64,000 nucleotides of DNA from an uncultured Clostridia bacterium (GTDB lineage Bacteria; Bacillota; Clostridia; Oscillospirales; Acutalibacteraceae), in NCBI GenBank assembly GCA_947598155.1, contig CANQFC010000002.1, positions 124,001-188,000 on the forward strand, written 5' to 3'. A model generated the notes under the pieces. It saw only the letters and a program-made list of their open reading frames with translations. It searched no databases and had not been told where the DNA came from. Shown here piece by piece: positions 8,365 to 18,351 of this stretch. The translations under genes and the position numbers were made by a program. Position 1 is the first letter of the stretch; each line of letters starts with the position of its first letter.

Positions 8365-8750
8365 TTTATTAAATCTCTGCAAATTATAATAATTCCTTTT
8401 AAAACAGGTACGGAAAACGATATAATCACTATTCGCGCCGCAACCGCCACAATTCCTGCAAGGGAATTGTCGCCTGCGTCTTTCAGCGTGTCAATTAGAA
8501 AATCAGCTAACAATGCTACGAACCCTACTTTTAAAAGCAAAGCTAAGTTTTTAGCCGATATATTAAACTGAGAAAATATTTCATTAAATTCGTCGAGAAG
8601 CGGTTTCGCCTCGCCGAGGAGTAAAAAGACGATAATGATTATAGCGGAAAAACGGAGAAGCATTGTGTATTCCGGTCTGTATTGACGAATAAAGACCGAA
8701 CAGCAAATAAACACAATCGCGACCGCCGATATTTTTATAAGCGCCGTCAT
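8361..8750 (-). CDS. spoIIIAD: Stage III sporulation protein AD
   Basis: Small integral membrane subunit of the SpoIIIA complex: 129 residues with about four hydrophobic helices (KISAVAIVFICCSVF, FSAIIIIVFLLLG, LLKVGFVALLADFLIDT, VAARIVIISFSVPVLKGII). The segment ending DAGDNSLAGIVAVAARI is typical of the SpoIIIAC/AD family. Start and stop overlap neighbours by ATGA, indicating tight translational coupling. Confidence 0.92.
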   Translation of the reverse strand: MTALIKISAVAIVFICCSVFIRQYRPEYTMLLRFSAIIIIVFLLLGEAKPLLDEFNEIFSQFNISAKNLALLLKVGFVALLADFLIDTLKDAGDNSLAGIVAVAARIVIISFSVPVLKGIIIICRDLIK

Positions 8751-8941
8751 AAATTAAAAATTTGTTTAATGTCTGAAAAAAGCGTTGATACTTGCGGAAT
8801 AAGCATCGCGATTATGACTATTATTCCCGTAAGTACGGTAAGCGTTGCGTACTCCTCACGCCCGGCCTTTGAAAGCATTTGGTTTAATACCGCGACTATA
8901 AGTCCTATTGCCGCAATTTTAAATAAAAAAGAAATGTCCAT
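8747..8941 (-). CDS. spoIIIAC: Stage III sporulation protein AC
   Basis: A 64-residue protein with two membrane helices (FKIAAIGLIVAVLNQMLSKA and LTVLTGIIVIIAMLIP), matching SpoIIIAC in length and pattern. The ATG at 8941 has GAGG 6 bases upstream; the longer in-frame start at 8953 adds four residues and overlaps spoIIIAB. The stop overlaps the spoIIIAD start. Confidence 0.92.
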   Translation of the reverse strand: MDISFLFKIAAIGLIVAVLNQMLSKAGREEYATLTVLTGIIVIIAMLIPQVSTLFSDIKQIFNL

Positions 8942-8949
8942 ACTTTTCC

Positions 8950-9456
8950 TCACAGAATAATTATTAACATCAAAAGCATTATCCCGAAAATAAGCGACGA
9001 GCCCGTTTTAATTTTTCTATCTTCGTTTTGCTCTGCCTTGTACGCTTCCGATTTAAAAAACTCTTTATATGTTTCGCAGTTCAAAATTTGTCCGTCTACA
9101 TCGGATTTACCGAGCAGAGAAAAAAATCCGTTCAGCAGTTCGCACGAGTATGGGGAAAAAAAGTTAACCGTTTTTACCGAATGAAAATTGTATTCCGAAA
9201 AATCAACTGTAAAATCCGTTTTTTTAAAATCGTCCATAAACGGCAGAAGAAAAAATTTTTCCGAGCTGTAAATACGGCGGAAAATTTCCTTTAAATCAGT
9301 GCTTTGGTATTTTATGCAGATTTCAATGTAATCTATCATTAAGTAAACCTGACGAAGCGCTTCGGTACGGTTTTTAATTTGCCTTATATAGCTTATATCC
9401 GCCAAAACTGCCGACGCCGTCATCAGAAATATCCCCGAAGTTTTCAGTAAGCTCAT
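8950..9456 (-). CDS. spoIIIAB: Stage III sporulation protein AB
   Basis: SpoIIIAB is a bitopic membrane protein with N- and C-terminal membrane helices around a helical domain distantly like type II secretion GspF. Here the N-terminal helix (TSGIFLMTASAVLADI), a soluble middle and a C-terminal helix (SSLIFGIMLLMLIIIL) are visible. With the ATG at 9456 the protein is 168 aa, close to the Bacillus length of about 171. This start lies 83 bases inside the end of spoIIIAA, an unusually long overlap for this operon, and has a weak ribosome binding site, so the exact start is less sure than the gene. Confidence 0.86.
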   Translation of the reverse strand: MSLLKTSGIFLMTASAVLADISYIRQIKNRTEALRQVYLMIDYIEICIKYQSTDLKEIFRRIYSSEKFFLLPFMDDFKKTDFTVDFSEYNFHSVKTVNFFSPYSCELLNGFFSLLGKSDVDGQILNCETYKEFFKSEAYKAEQNEDRKIKTGSSLIFGIMLLMLIIIL

Positions 9457-10366
9457 TAAATCCAACAATCCTTTTAATTTTTCCCGGTAAATCTGCGCCG
9501 GAAAGAAATGCAATTTGTGAAAATCTTCCCTTTCTGCACAAATTTAACAAGTCGTTTCTTTCTAAAAAATCGTATTCATTTGCGTGCGCGGTAATAATGA
9601 ATTTTACTCCGCAGTTGATTCCGTAAACTATTTCTTCCGTTTCACCGTCTAACGCCGCCTCGTCGCAGATTATGACCTCCGGCGACATAGTCCGTACCGC
9701 CATTGAAATTGCCCTTGCTTTTGGGAATCCTTTTATAATATCGGTATTTGGGCCAAGGGATGAGTTATCGCCTGATATTTCAAACCGTTCGTCGATTACG
9801 CACACCTTATAATATTTTCCGAGCCTTCCGTCCGAAATTTGAAAAGCTAAGTCCTTTATTAAAGTAGTTTTTCCCGACGCGGGCGGGCCGACTATCATTA
9901 AATTAGCGAGTCCGTTTGAAAAAACCGATTTGATTAAAGTTTCGGATACTCCCCTTACCGTTCTCGGTATTCGTATGTTAAGGCAGGATATATCTTTAAC
10001 TGATTTTAAGATTTCGTTTTCATATACTGCCGTTCCGCATACTCCGACACGCGCGCCGCACGAAAGCGTAACAAATCCGTTTAGAATATCTTTTGAGTAT
10101 GAGTGAAGAGAGTATCCGCAGCACTTATTTAGCGTATCGCTGATTTCATATTCCGCGGCAAAAATACATTGGTCGGATAAAATTTGCGTAAGTCTGCCGT
10201 TTTTTGTTATAAACGCGCTGCCTTGCCTTGTTACGATTACAACGGGCGATTTAATTCTCAGTCTTATCTCAAAAACTTCAGCGTTTTGCAGATTTTCAAG
10301 CGACTGTCTTATCCTCGGCGAAATACAATCTAAAATCTCTTTGGGAACGGGATTTTTGAGTTCCAT
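9374..10366 (-). CDS. spoIIIAA: Stage III sporulation protein AA (ATPase)
   Basis: Cytosolic ATPase thought to power the SpoIIIA channel, related to type II and IV secretion ATPases. The 330-residue protein has Walker A GPPASGKTT at residues 160-168, Walker B VIICDEAA at about 231-238, the CGARVGVCGTAV segment and IRIPRTVRGVSE typical of SpoIIIAA. The ATG at 10366 has AGAGGTG about 7 bases upstream; a much longer in-frame extension to 10525 runs through the divergent promoter region and is rejected. First gene of the operon. I could not assign a convincing sigma-E promoter upstream, although mother-cell sigma-E control is expected for this family. Confidence 0.95.
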   Translation of the reverse strand: MELKNPVPKEILDCISPRIRQSLENLQNAEVFEIRLRIKSPVVIVTRQGSAFITKNGRLTQILSDQCIFAAEYEISDTLNKCCGYSLHSYSKDILNGFVTLSCGARVGVCGTAVYENEILKSVKDISCLNIRIPRTVRGVSETLIKSVFSNGLANLMIVGPPASGKTTLIKDLAFQISDGRLGKYYKVCVIDERFEISGDNSSLGPNTDIIKGFPKARAISMAVRTMSPEVIICDEAALDGETEEIVYGINCGVKFIITAHANEYDFLERNDLLNLCRKGRFSQIAFLSGADLPGKIKRIVGFNELTENFGDISDDGVGSFGGYKLYKAN

Positions 10367-10421
10367 TTTTTTCACCTCTGTCAAAGAATATGAATCCTTG
10401 TCCGTATTTAGTACTTTTTTC

Positions 10422-10450
10422 TTGAAAAGACTTTGAAAATATGGTAAAAT
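10422..10450 (+). promoter_or_regulatory. Sigma-A promoter for the YfhO-family gene
   Basis: -35 TTGAAA (10422-10427), 17-base spacer, -10 TAAAAT (10445-10450), followed by about 50 bases to the ATG at 10500. It lies in the 133-base gap between the divergent spoIIIAA and this gene. Confidence 0.7.
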
Positions 10451-10499
10451 AACACAAGTTAACTGATAATACAAATGCGAATCGGGGCGGAACGGTACA

Positions 10500-13256
10500 A
10501 TGAAAAAAATTAAATGTTTTTTCAAAAATAATATTTATACTTTTATAACGGGCGGAGTTGCTCTTTTTATAATTCTGCTCGTTTATTTTTGCTTTGATAT
10601 AATCCCCTTTGGCGACAGAACCGTTTACCGTATGGACTTGTATCACCAATACGGGCCGCTTTTTTCGGAGTTTTACGACAGGCTTGCAGGAGGCAAAAGT
10701 TTAATCTATTCTTGGCAAGCGGGACTCGGTATGCCTTTTCTCGGAAATTTCTACAATTATCTTTCAAGCCCGCTCTCTTTTATTGTCCTTTTGTTTGGCC
10801 ATAAGAATACTTTTGAGGCTGTCGGGACAGTAATTGCCGTTAAAGCGGTTCTTTCGTCTATGTCGATGGCAAACTATCTTAAGAAATCTCAAAAAGTAAA
10901 CTCCCCGTTAATTTGCGCATTCGGCATTTTATACGCTTTTTCAGGCTATTTTATCGCTTACTATTGGAATGTAATGTGGATAGACGCTATGTACATTCTT
11001 CCGTTTGTTATACTCGGAATTGAGCGTATAATCGACAAAGGTAAATCGGGGCTTTACCTCATTTCGCTTGTATATTGCATTTTTTCAAACTATTATATCG
11101 GATTTATGGTCTGCATTTTTTCCTGTCTGTACTTTATTTACTATTACGCTTGCAGATTTGATTTTCTCAAAGCGAAAAGCGATAAACTTGAAAGCAAGAA
11201 TTTTATAGTAAAAATTAAAAATCTCTTTTTGACAAACAGCATCGTAAAATTTGCGGTATCGTCGCTTTGCTCGGGTCTTGTTCTCTTATTTATGCTTATT
11301 CCGATACTGTTCGTTTTGGGCTCTTCCTCCGCGACCAAGGGCGAATTTCCAGCCGAATTTAAGTTTTATTTCAGCATATTTGATTTTCTTGCAAACCATA
11401 TTGCAAGTCTTGAGCCGACAATACGCAGCAGCGGCGATACGGTTTTACCGAATATTTACTGCGGCACTCTCACTATACTTCTTTTGCCTATCTATATTTT
11501 TTCTGACAAGATTTCCTCAAAGGAGAAAATTGCGTCTGCTGTTTTTTTGATTTTAATGTTCTTTAGCTTTAACATAAACTACCTGAATTTTGTTTGGCAC
11601 GGGTTTCATTTTCCGAACGATTTACCGTACAGACAGTCGTTTATGTACTCTTTCATTCTCGTTGTTCTTGCGTTTAAAGCGATTAAATACATCGAGTTTT
11701 CGGACAGAAAAATTATTATTGCATCGGGAGTCAGCCTGACGGCGTTTATTGTTTTAGTTCAGGAGATAACATCTAAAAACGCGAATGACACTTCAATATA
11801 TTTAACCTTGGCGTTTATTTTCCTGTTTACGATTATTTTGGGTCTTCTTCAAAGCAAAAAGCACCAGTCATTTGCTTTGTCTGTTATGATTGCCTGCTCA
11901 GTTACTGCGGAGGCCGTTTCTGCAAGCACAGACCATTATGTGGCCAATCAAACCAAGTCGTCGTTCACTATTGACTACGATGATTTTAAAAATATTCAAA
12001 ATAAAGTCCATTCTGACGACAGTGATTTGTTTTTCCGCGAGGAAACAACAAAATCCCGTGCAAGAATGGACCCTTGCTGGTTTGGCTATAACGGCGTTTC
12101 CGTATTTTCATCTATGGCATATGAAAAAGTGGCCAACCTGCAAAAATCTCTCGGATTATATGGCAATAAGATAAACAGCTACACATATAATCCGCAGACT
12201 CCGATATACAATTCAATGTTTTCGCTAAAATATGTTTATGATAAGCACAATTACATCGGCGAAAACACCTTTTATTCAAAGGTTGCCGAAAATAATACGT
12301 TTTCGGCTTATGAAAATCCTTACTTTTTAAATATTGCTTTTCCCGTATCCGACAGCATTATGAATTTTAACGCGGCAAACGCCAAAAATCCCGTTGAAGC
12401 TCAGGAACAGCTTTTTGAAGCGGCAACAGGTATAAGCGGAATTTTCAACAAAATTTATGATTATGAAATTCTTTACAGCAATTTAATGCAGATTTCCGAT
12501 TTTGAAAAAGAAAATGAATCGTTCAGTCTTACCAAGCTTGAATCGGGCTATGACGCGGCCGCGACCGTTCTGTTTCCCTCTCCTGCAAACTGTAATGTTT
12601 ATATTTATGTTTACTCCCGAAATGTTGACGATGTTGTCGTATATTCGCCTGTAATTCAGAATACAATGACCGTTTCAGACGGCTATATTCTTGACCTTGG
12701 CAGACACAAAACGGGTGATGAAATTTCTGTGGAAATTCCCTTAAAAAAAGATGCGGATTATGCTCAGATTGAGTTTTGCGCTTTTACCATTGACGAAGAA
12801 AAATTCAACGCAGGATACGATATGCTTAAAGAGGGGCAAATTGAGTACGAAAAATTCGGCGAAACTTATATTAAAGGCAAATATACGGCTGACGAAAACG
12901 AAGTACTCTTTACCTCAATTCCTTATGACAAAAGCTGGAATGTGTATGTTGACGGTAAAAAAGTTTCAAGCGATAATATAATAAAAATTTCCGACGCTCT
13001 TATAGGCGTAAAAACTTCGCCGGGCGCTCATGAAATTGTTTTTAAATTTGAATTTCCATGTTACAGGCTGTCAATCTATTTGTCTGCCGGGTTTACAGTT
13101 ATTTTACTGTTGCTGTATATATTGAAATCCCGTAAACTGCTGTTTTTTAGAAAATCGGAAAGCATATGGGAAAGAACCGCAAACATTTCGGAAAATGAGC
13201 AGGAGCAAATGCGATTAGATGAAACGCCGGATGAAACTGATAACGGTATAACTTAA
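10500..13256 (+). CDS. YfhO-family polytopic membrane protein (probable GT-C glycosyltransferase)
   Basis: A 918-residue membrane protein with at least a dozen hydrophobic helices in its first 470 residues, including TGGVALFIILLVYFCF at the N-terminus, then a large extracytoplasmic domain with YDKSWNVYVDGKKV, a last helix (LSAGFTVILLLLYIL) and a charged cytosolic tail. The first loop has YRMDLYHQYGPLFSEFYDRL and SWQAGLGMPFLGNFYNYLSSP, which are hallmarks of YfhO proteins. In Bacillus and Listeria, YfhO-type proteins glycosylate lipoteichoic or wall polymers using a lipid-linked sugar; that role here is inferred from family. It is transcribed alone, from its own promoter to a bidirectional terminator. 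Confidence 0.85.
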   Translation: MKKIKCFFKNNIYTFITGGVALFIILLVYFCFDIIPFGDRTVYRMDLYHQYGPLFSEFYDRLAGGKSLIYSWQAGLGMPFLGNFYNYLSSPLSFIVLLFGHKNTFEAVGTVIAVKAVLSSMSMANYLKKSQKVNSPLICAFGILYAFSGYFIAYYWNVMWIDAMYILPFVILGIERIIDKGKSGLYLISLVYCIFSNYYIGFMVCIFSCLYFIYYYACRFDFLKAKSDKLESKNFIVKIKNLFLTNSIVKFAVSSLCSGLVLLFMLIPILFVLGSSSATKGEFPAEFKFYFSIFDFLANHIASLEPTIRSSGDTVLPNIYCGTLTILLLPIYIFSDKISSKEKIASAVFLILMFFSFNINYLNFVWHGFHFPNDLPYRQSFMYSFILVVLAFKAIKYIEFSDRKIIIASGVSLTAFIVLVQEITSKNANDTSIYLTLAFIFLFTIILGLLQSKKHQSFALSVMIACSVTAEAVSASTDHYVANQTKSSFTIDYDDFKNIQNKVHSDDSDLFFREETTKSRARMDPCWFGYNGVSVFSSMAYEKVANLQKSLGLYGNKINSYTYNPQTPIYNSMFSLKYVYDKHNYIGENTFYSKVAENNTFSAYENPYFLNIAFPVSDSIMNFNAANAKNPVEAQEQLFEAATGISGIFNKIYDYEILYSNLMQISDFEKENESFSLTKLESGYDAAATVLFPSPANCNVYIYVYSRNVDDVVVYSPVIQNTMTVSDGYILDLGRHKTGDEISVEIPLKKDADYAQIEFCAFTIDEEKFNAGYDMLKEGQIEYEKFGETYIKGKYTADENEVLFTSIPYDKSWNVYVDGKKVSSDNIIKISDALIGVKTSPGAHEIVFKFEFPCYRLSIYLSAGFTVILLLLYILKSRKLLFFRKSESIWERTANISENEQEQMRLDETPDETDNGIT

Positions 13257-13291
13257 CGCGAGGGAAGACTACGGCAGTTCTCCAACAGAAT

Positions 13292-13335
13292 AAAAAATCG
13301 GTGTAACGCACAAAATTTTGTTACACCGATTTTTT
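13292..13335. terminator. Bidirectional terminator between the YfhO gene and uvrA
   Basis: A perfect 11-bp stem (ATCGGTGTAAC at 13297-13307 with GTTACACCGAT at 13320-13330) is flanked by A-tract and T-tract on both sides, with a 12-base loop. It lies between two convergent genes and works in both directions. Confidence 0.93.
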
Positions 13336-13353
13336 TATTATTATCCGCTAATT

Positions 13354-16176
13354 TTATTTTAATATTTTTTTCAAATATACCCCTGTATATGATTTCTTGC
13401 ATTTTGCAATTTCTTCTGGAGTTCCCTGCGCAATAACTGTACCGCCTCTGTCGCCGCCCTCAGGACCTAAATCAATAATATGGTCGGCAGACTTGATGAC
13501 GTCAAGATTATGCTCAATTACTATTACCGTATTGCCTGCGTCTGTAAGCCGCTGTAAAACATCAATAAGTTTGTGTACATCGGCGGTGTGCAGACCGGTT
13601 GTGGGCTCGTCAAGAATATAGACGGTTTTGCCTGTTGAACGTTTTGAAAGCTCTGTTGAAAGCTTTACTCTCTGCGCTTCGCCTCCGGAAAGAGTTGTCG
13701 CCGACTGACCGAGTTTAATATACCCAAGACCTACTTCGGCTATCGTCTTTAATTTATTACGGATTCTCGGCTGATTGTCAAAAAAAATCAAGGCTTCGTC
13801 TATGGTCATATCAAGCACTTCGGAAATATCCTTGCCCTTATATTTAACCTCAAGCGTTTCCCTGTTATACCTTGCCCCTTTGCAAATTTCACACGGTACA
13901 TAAACATCGGCTAAAAAGTGCATTTCAATTTTTGTAATGCCGTCTCCCTGACACGCTTCGCATCTGCCTCCTTTTACGTTGAATGAATATCTGCTTGCGG
14001 TGTACCCTCTGATTTTTGACTCCTGAGTAGAGGCAAACAGATTTCGTATATCGGTAAACACGCCTGTGTAAGTGGCGGGATTGGAACGGGGCGTGCGCCC
14101 TATGGGAGATTGGTCGATATTTATGACTTTATCGACATTTTCCGTTCCCAAGATTTCCGAGAATTTACCAAGCGGCTTTTTTGCTCCGTTCAATTCGTTC
14201 GCAAGGCATTTATAGAGAATTTCATTGACAAGCGACGATTTTCCCGAGCCCGATACGCCTGTTACGCAGGTGAATGTTCCGAGAGGAAAAGTAACGCTGA
14301 TATTTTTTAAGTTATTTTCCTGAGCGCCGACAACTTTAAGAAAACTGCCGTTCCCCTTACGGCGTACTTTCGGAACGGGGATTTTTTTGGCCCCGGAAAG
14401 GTACTGTCCCGTTATCGATTCTTTACAGTTCATAACATCATCGGCTGTTCCGGCGCAAACTACCTCGCCGCCGTGAATTCCGGCGCCGGGACCTATATCT
14501 ACTATAAAATCTGACGAGCGCATTGTGTCTTCGTCGTGCTCAACTACTATAAGCGTGTTACCCAAATCGCGCAAGCGCTTTAATGTGGCGAGAAGCTTGT
14601 CGTTATCTCTTTGGTGCAGTCCGATGCTCGGCTCGTCAAGTATATAAAGTACGCCTGTAAGCGATGAACCGATTTGTGTCGCAAGGCGTATTCTTTGACT
14701 TTCGCCGCCCGAAAGGGTGCCTGATGAACGCGAAAGAGTTAAATATTCAAGACCCACGCTCTGAAGAAAAGTAAGTCTTGAAATAATTTCTTTGATTATC
14801 TGCGCTCCGATGATTTTATTTCTGTCAGAAAGTTTTAAATTTTCGATATATTCAATCGCCTTTGTAACGGATAAATCGCAAAATTCACTGATATTTTTTG
14901 TGCCTACCGTAACTGAAAGAACCTCAGGCTTTAAGCGCGTGCCTTTGCAGGCGGAGCACTCGCAGGTGGTCATTACCTGTTCAATCTCCCACCGTGCCCA
15001 GTCGCTCTTTGCCTCTCTATAACGCCGTTCCATATTGTTTACAATGCCTTCAAATTTTCCGCTGTAAGCGCCTGAGCCGTAAAGAGTAGGCCGGCTCATT
15101 TCAAGCTTTTCATCTGTTCCGTAGAGCAATGCGTTTATTCCCTCGTCGGAAATATCCTTGAGCGGAGTTTCAAGAGTAAATCCGTATCTTTTACCGAGAG
15201 CTTTATAGTACATTTCGGCTATTGTACCTGAATCCGCTTTGCTCCAGCCGCTCGCGCAGATGCCTCCGCCTGATATTGAAAGATTTTTGTTAGGCATAAT
15301 AAGCTCGGGGCTTACTTTTAGAAAAATTCCTAAGCCCGAACATTTTTCACAAGCGCCAAACGGATTGTTAAATGAAAACATACGCGGAGAAAGCTCGTCA
15401 ATGCTGATTCCGTGCTCAGGGCAGGCATAGTTGAGAGAGTACAAATGCTCTTTTTCTCCCACAATATCTATTAGCACGTTACCGTCCGATTCTTTCGTCG
15501 CCGTTTCAATGGAATCGGCAAGACGTGAGCGAATGTCATCTTTTAACACAATTCTGTCAACAATTATTTCAATGTTGTGCTTGTTTTGTTTCTTTAACTT
15601 TATTTCATCGGAAAGCTCGTAAAGCTCGCCGTCAATTCTTGCCCTTACAAAGCCTTCTTTTTTCGCGTGTTCAAGCACTTTGGCGTGTTCGCCCTTCTTT
15701 GCCCTGACAACAGGCGCCAAAACCTGTATTTTTGTGCCTGCGGGATATTCAAATACAGCGTCAACTATTTGGTCAACCGTTTGCTGTTTAATTTCTCTTC
15801 CGCAGACAGGGCAGTGCGGCACGCCCACGCGCGCATACAAAAGCCTTAAATAGTCGTAAATCTCCGTGACGGTGCCGACGGTTGAACGCGGATTTTTCGA
15901 CGTGGTTTTTTGGTCGATTGAAATCGCGGGCGAAAGCCCCTCTATTGACTCAACGTTAGGTTTGTCCATTTGACCCAAAAACATTCGGGCGTATGAGGAT
16001 AGCGACTCAATATAGCGCCTTTGACCCTCAGCGTAAATTGTGTCAAAAGCAAGCGATGATTTGCCGGAACCTGACAGTCCGGTAAAAACTACAAGCTTGT
16101 CCCTCGGGATTTCAATATTGATATTTTTTAAATTGTTTTCTTTTGCGCCTTTAATTACAATTTTGTCCTGATGCAT
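13354..16176 (-). CDS. uvrA: Excinuclease ABC subunit UvrA
   Basis: Damage-sensing ATPase of nucleotide excision repair, which loads UvrB on DNA. The 940-residue protein has two ABC ATPase halves: Walker [15 protein letters not shown] near residue 33 and [13 protein letters not shown] near 640, with signature [14 protein letters not shown] and [14 protein letters not shown]. Zinc-binding modules are visible, including [13 protein letters not shown] and CEICKGARY; one module has CPEHG where many homologues have CPxCG, so a His may replace a Cys. It follows uvrB by 10 bases and shares its LexA-controlled promoter. Confidence 0.97.
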   Translation of the reverse strand: MHQDKIVIKGAKENNLKNINIEIPRDKLVVFTGLSGSGKSSLAFDTIYAEGQRRYIESLSSYARMFLGQMDKPNVESIEGLSPAISIDQKTTSKNPRSTVGTVTEIYDYLRLLYARVGVPHCPVCGREIKQQTVDQIVDAVFEYPAGTKIQVLAPVVRAKKGEHAKVLEHAKKEGFVRARIDGELYELSDEIKLKKQNKHNIEIIVDRIVLKDDIRSRLADSIETATKESDGNVLIDIVGEKEHLYSLNYACPEHGISIDELSPRMFSFNNPFGACEKCSGLGIFLKVSPELIMPNKNLSISGGGICASGWSKADSGTIAEMYYKALGKRYGFTLETPLKDISDEGINALLYGTDEKLEMSRPTLYGSGAYSGKFEGIVNNMERRYREAKSDWARWEIEQVMTTCECSACKGTRLKPEVLSVTVGTKNISEFCDLSVTKAIEYIENLKLSDRNKIIGAQIIKEIISRLTFLQSVGLEYLTLSRSSGTLSGGESQRIRLATQIGSSLTGVLYILDEPSIGLHQRDNDKLLATLKRLRDLGNTLIVVEHDEDTMRSSDFIVDIGPGAGIHGGEVVCAGTADDVMNCKESITGQYLSGAKKIPVPKVRRKGNGSFLKVVGAQENNLKNISVTFPLGTFTCVTGVSGSGKSSLVNEILYKCLANELNGAKKPLGKFSEILGTENVDKVINIDQSPIGRTPRSNPATYTGVFTDIRNLFASTQESKIRGYTASRYSFNVKGGRCEACQGDGITKIEMHFLADVYVPCEICKGARYNRETLEVKYKGKDISEVLDMTIDEALIFFDNQPRIRNKLKTIAEVGLGYIKLGQSATTLSGGEAQRVKLSTELSKRSTGKTVYILDEPTTGLHTADVHKLIDVLQRLTDAGNTVIVIEHNLDVIKSADHIIDLGPEGGDRGGTVIAQGTPEEIAKCKKSYTGVYLKKILK

Positions 16177-16186
16177 TTTTTCTCCG

Positions 16187-18136
16187 TTATTTTCCTGATT
16201 TTAATTTTTCAATTTTGTCTCTTAAATATGCCGCGTGCTCAAATTCAAGAATTTTGGCAGACGCTTTCATTTCCTCTGTCAGAACCGCAATAAGCTTTTG
16301 CCTTTCTTCGGGCGACATACGTTTGCCTGATTTATCTTTCTTGGAAATTTCAAGAATATCACGAACGTCCTTGATTATAGTTTTAGGAACAATTCCGTTA
16401 GCTTTGTTGTAATCGATTTGCTTGTTTCTGCGCCTATACGTTTCACTGATTGCCCGTTCCATTGACGGCGTTACAGAGTCGGCGTACATTATTACTTTCC
16501 CGTTTTCATTGCGCGCGGCGCGGCCTACGATTTGAATAAGCGACGTTTCAGAGCGCAGAAAGCCCTCTTTGTCTGCGTCGAGAATCGCGATGAGCGACAC
16601 TTCGGGAATATCAAGTCCTTCTCTTAATAAGTTTATGCCTATGAGGACGTCAAATTCACCCAGCCTTAAATCACGTATAAGCTCCATTCGCTCAATAGTA
16701 TCAACATCGTAATGCATATATTTAACTTTGATTGAGTGGTGGGAAAGATATTCAGTCAGATTTTCCGCCATCTTTTTGGTAAGTGTGGTGACAAGAACGC
16801 GCTCTTTCCGCTCAACCCTAATGTTTATTTCCGAAATTAAGTCGTCTATTTGACCGTCGGTTCCTCTGACCTCAATTTCAGGGTCAAGCAGACCGGTAGG
16901 CCTGATGACCTGTTCTGCGGTACATACGCTCTTGCTCAGTTCAAACGGACCCGGCGTTGCGCTTACAAATATTTTCTGCCCGACTTTTGAGTAAAATTCA
17001 TCAAATGTCAGAGGTCTGTTGTCATATGCCGACGGCAAGCGGAAACCGAAATTTACAAGACTTTCTTTCCTTGAGCGGTCACCGCCGTACATCGCCCGCA
17101 CCTGCGGAACAGTTACGTGAGATTCATCAATAAACAAAAGGAAGTCGTCGGGAAAATAGTCTAAAAGAGTAAACGGCGGTTCGCCCGGTTTTCGGCCGGA
17201 CATTACAGCGGAATAGTTTTCAATTCCCTTGCAAAAGCCCGTTTCACGCAGCATTTCCATATCGTATTCGGTGCGCTGGCGAATGCGCTGCGCCTCAATA
17301 AGCTTACCCTGTTTTTCAAATGCGGCAACCGACTGTTCCATTTCTTCAGCAATTTGAGAAAGTGAGCGTTCAAGCTTGTCAGGTGAAATAACATAGTGCG
17401 AGGCGGGATAAACCGCAACGTGAGAAACAGTGTTTTTTACAGCCCCCGTGAGAGGATTTACCTCGCAAATTCGGTCAACCTCATCACCGAAAAATTCAAC
17501 TCTTACCGCAGTGTCGCTTGAATATACAGGGAATATCTCAATAATATCGCCCTTTACTTTAAACTTGTTGCGAATAAAGTTTATGTCGTTTCGATCATAT
17601 TGCATGGTAACAAGTTTCTTAATAACATCGTCTCGGCTGATTTGCATACCCGTGCGCAAAGAAAGAACCATATTTCTGTAATCAATGGGGTCGCCGAGCG
17701 AGTAAATGCACGAAACGCTCGCTACAATAATAACGTCGCGCCTTTCCGAGAGCGCCGACGTCGCGGAATGGCGAAGTTTATCAATTTCATCGTTTATAGA
17801 CGAATCCTTTTCAATATAAGTATCGGTTGTCGCAATGTATGCTTCAGGCTGATAATAGTCGTAATACGAAACAAAGTATTCAACTGCGTTTTCGGGAAAA
17901 AACTCCTTAAATTCGGAGCAAAGCTGCGCCGCCAACGTCTTATTATGCGCCAAAACAAGTGTAGGACGGTTAACTCTTTCAATAATATTTGCCATAGTAA
18001 AAGTTTTGCCGCTGCCCGTTACGCCTAAAAGCACCTGCTCCATTGCGCCGTTGTTTAAACCTTTAACAAGAGTGTCGATAGCAGACGGCTGGTCGCCCAT
18101 TGGCTTAAATTTTGAGTGCAAAACAAACCTATCCAA
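16187..18136 (-). CDS. uvrB: Excinuclease ABC subunit UvrB
   Basis: DNA-loading helicase-like subunit of nucleotide excision repair. Motifs are Walker [12 protein letters not shown], the beta-hairpin region [17 protein letters not shown] (helicase motif II), IVGRAARN and a C-terminal UVR domain ([25 protein letters not shown]) that contacts UvrC. The N-terminus [20 protein letters not shown] aligns with the usual DRFxLxSxxxPxGDQP, so I prefer the TTG at 18136, preceded by AAGGGCGG. The in-frame ATG at 18160 lies inside the LexA operator. This gives 649 aa. The uvrB-uvrA pair is a standard SOS operon. Confidence 0.95.
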   Translation of the reverse strand: MDRFVLHSKFKPMGDQPSAIDTLVKGLNNGAMEQVLLGVTGSGKTFTMANIIERVNRPTLVLAHNKTLAAQLCSEFKEFFPENAVEYFVSYYDYYQPEAYIATTDTYIEKDSSINDEIDKLRHSATSALSERRDVIIVASVSCIYSLGDPIDYRNMVLSLRTGMQISRDDVIKKLVTMQYDRNDINFIRNKFKVKGDIIEIFPVYSSDTAVRVEFFGDEVDRICEVNPLTGAVKNTVSHVAVYPASHYVISPDKLERSLSQIAEEMEQSVAAFEKQGKLIEAQRIRQRTEYDMEMLRETGFCKGIENYSAVMSGRKPGEPPFTLLDYFPDDFLLFIDESHVTVPQVRAMYGGDRSRKESLVNFGFRLPSAYDNRPLTFDEFYSKVGQKIFVSATPGPFELSKSVCTAEQVIRPTGLLDPEIEVRGTDGQIDDLISEINIRVERKERVLVTTLTKKMAENLTEYLSHHSIKVKYMHYDVDTIERMELIRDLRLGEFDVLIGINLLREGLDIPEVSLIAILDADKEGFLRSETSLIQIVGRAARNENGKVIMYADSVTPSMERAISETYRRRNKQIDYNKANGIVPKTIIKDVRDILEISKKDKSGKRMSPEERQKLIAVLTEEMKASAKILEFEHAAYLRDKIEKLKSGK

Positions 18137-18153
18137 ACAATCGCCGCCCTTTC

Positions 18154-18167
18154 TAAACATTTGTTCG
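18154..18167 (-). promoter_or_regulatory. LexA (DinR-type) operator of uvrBA
   Basis: On the minus strand CGAACAAATGTTTA matches 13 of 14 positions of the Bacillus LexA consensus CGAACRNRYGTTYC. It begins a few bases after the predicted transcription start of the uvrBA promoter, where a repressor would block initiation or early elongation. Confidence 0.85.
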
Positions 18168-18177
18168 CTACCGTGTT

Positions 18178-18206
18178 ATTATATACTATTTTTTATAAAA
18201 ATACAA
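18178..18206 (-). promoter_or_regulatory. Sigma-A promoter of uvrBA
   Basis: -35 TTGTAT (18201-18206), 17-base spacer, consensus -10 TATAAT (18178-18183) on the minus strand; predicted start near 18171, directly upstream of the LexA box. Confidence 0.82.
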
Positions 18207-18264
18207 GTGTTTGACATAAGTATTTTTCATTTAATTATTTGCAGTATATTACTAATTAAAGAAT

Positions 18265-18299
18265 AAAATCCCCTGCCTTATATTAAAGCAGGAGATTTT
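18265..18299 (-). terminator. Probable terminator of the purine operon
   Basis: Arms 18265-18276 and 18288-18299 form a 12-position stem with one mismatch and an 11-base loop. It lies 53 bases beyond the purL stop. The T-tract on the minus strand (ATTTTATTC) is short, so efficiency is uncertain. Confidence 0.65.
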
Positions 18300-18351
18300 A
18301 TATGAGAAAAATTTAGTTAAGCGCGTATAAACGTAAAAACCTATGTTTAAA

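Noticed and set aside
10381-10400. Sigma-E-like TTCATATT element upstream of spoIIIAA
   Set aside because: It resembles a sigma-E -35 box, but it is too close to the ATG to leave room for a matching -10 at proper spacing.
10367-10525. N-terminal extension of spoIIIAA and a 117-codon frame ending at 10296
   Set aside because: Both cross the divergent promoter of the YfhO gene and lie upstream of a strong AGAGGTG/ATG start matching the family.
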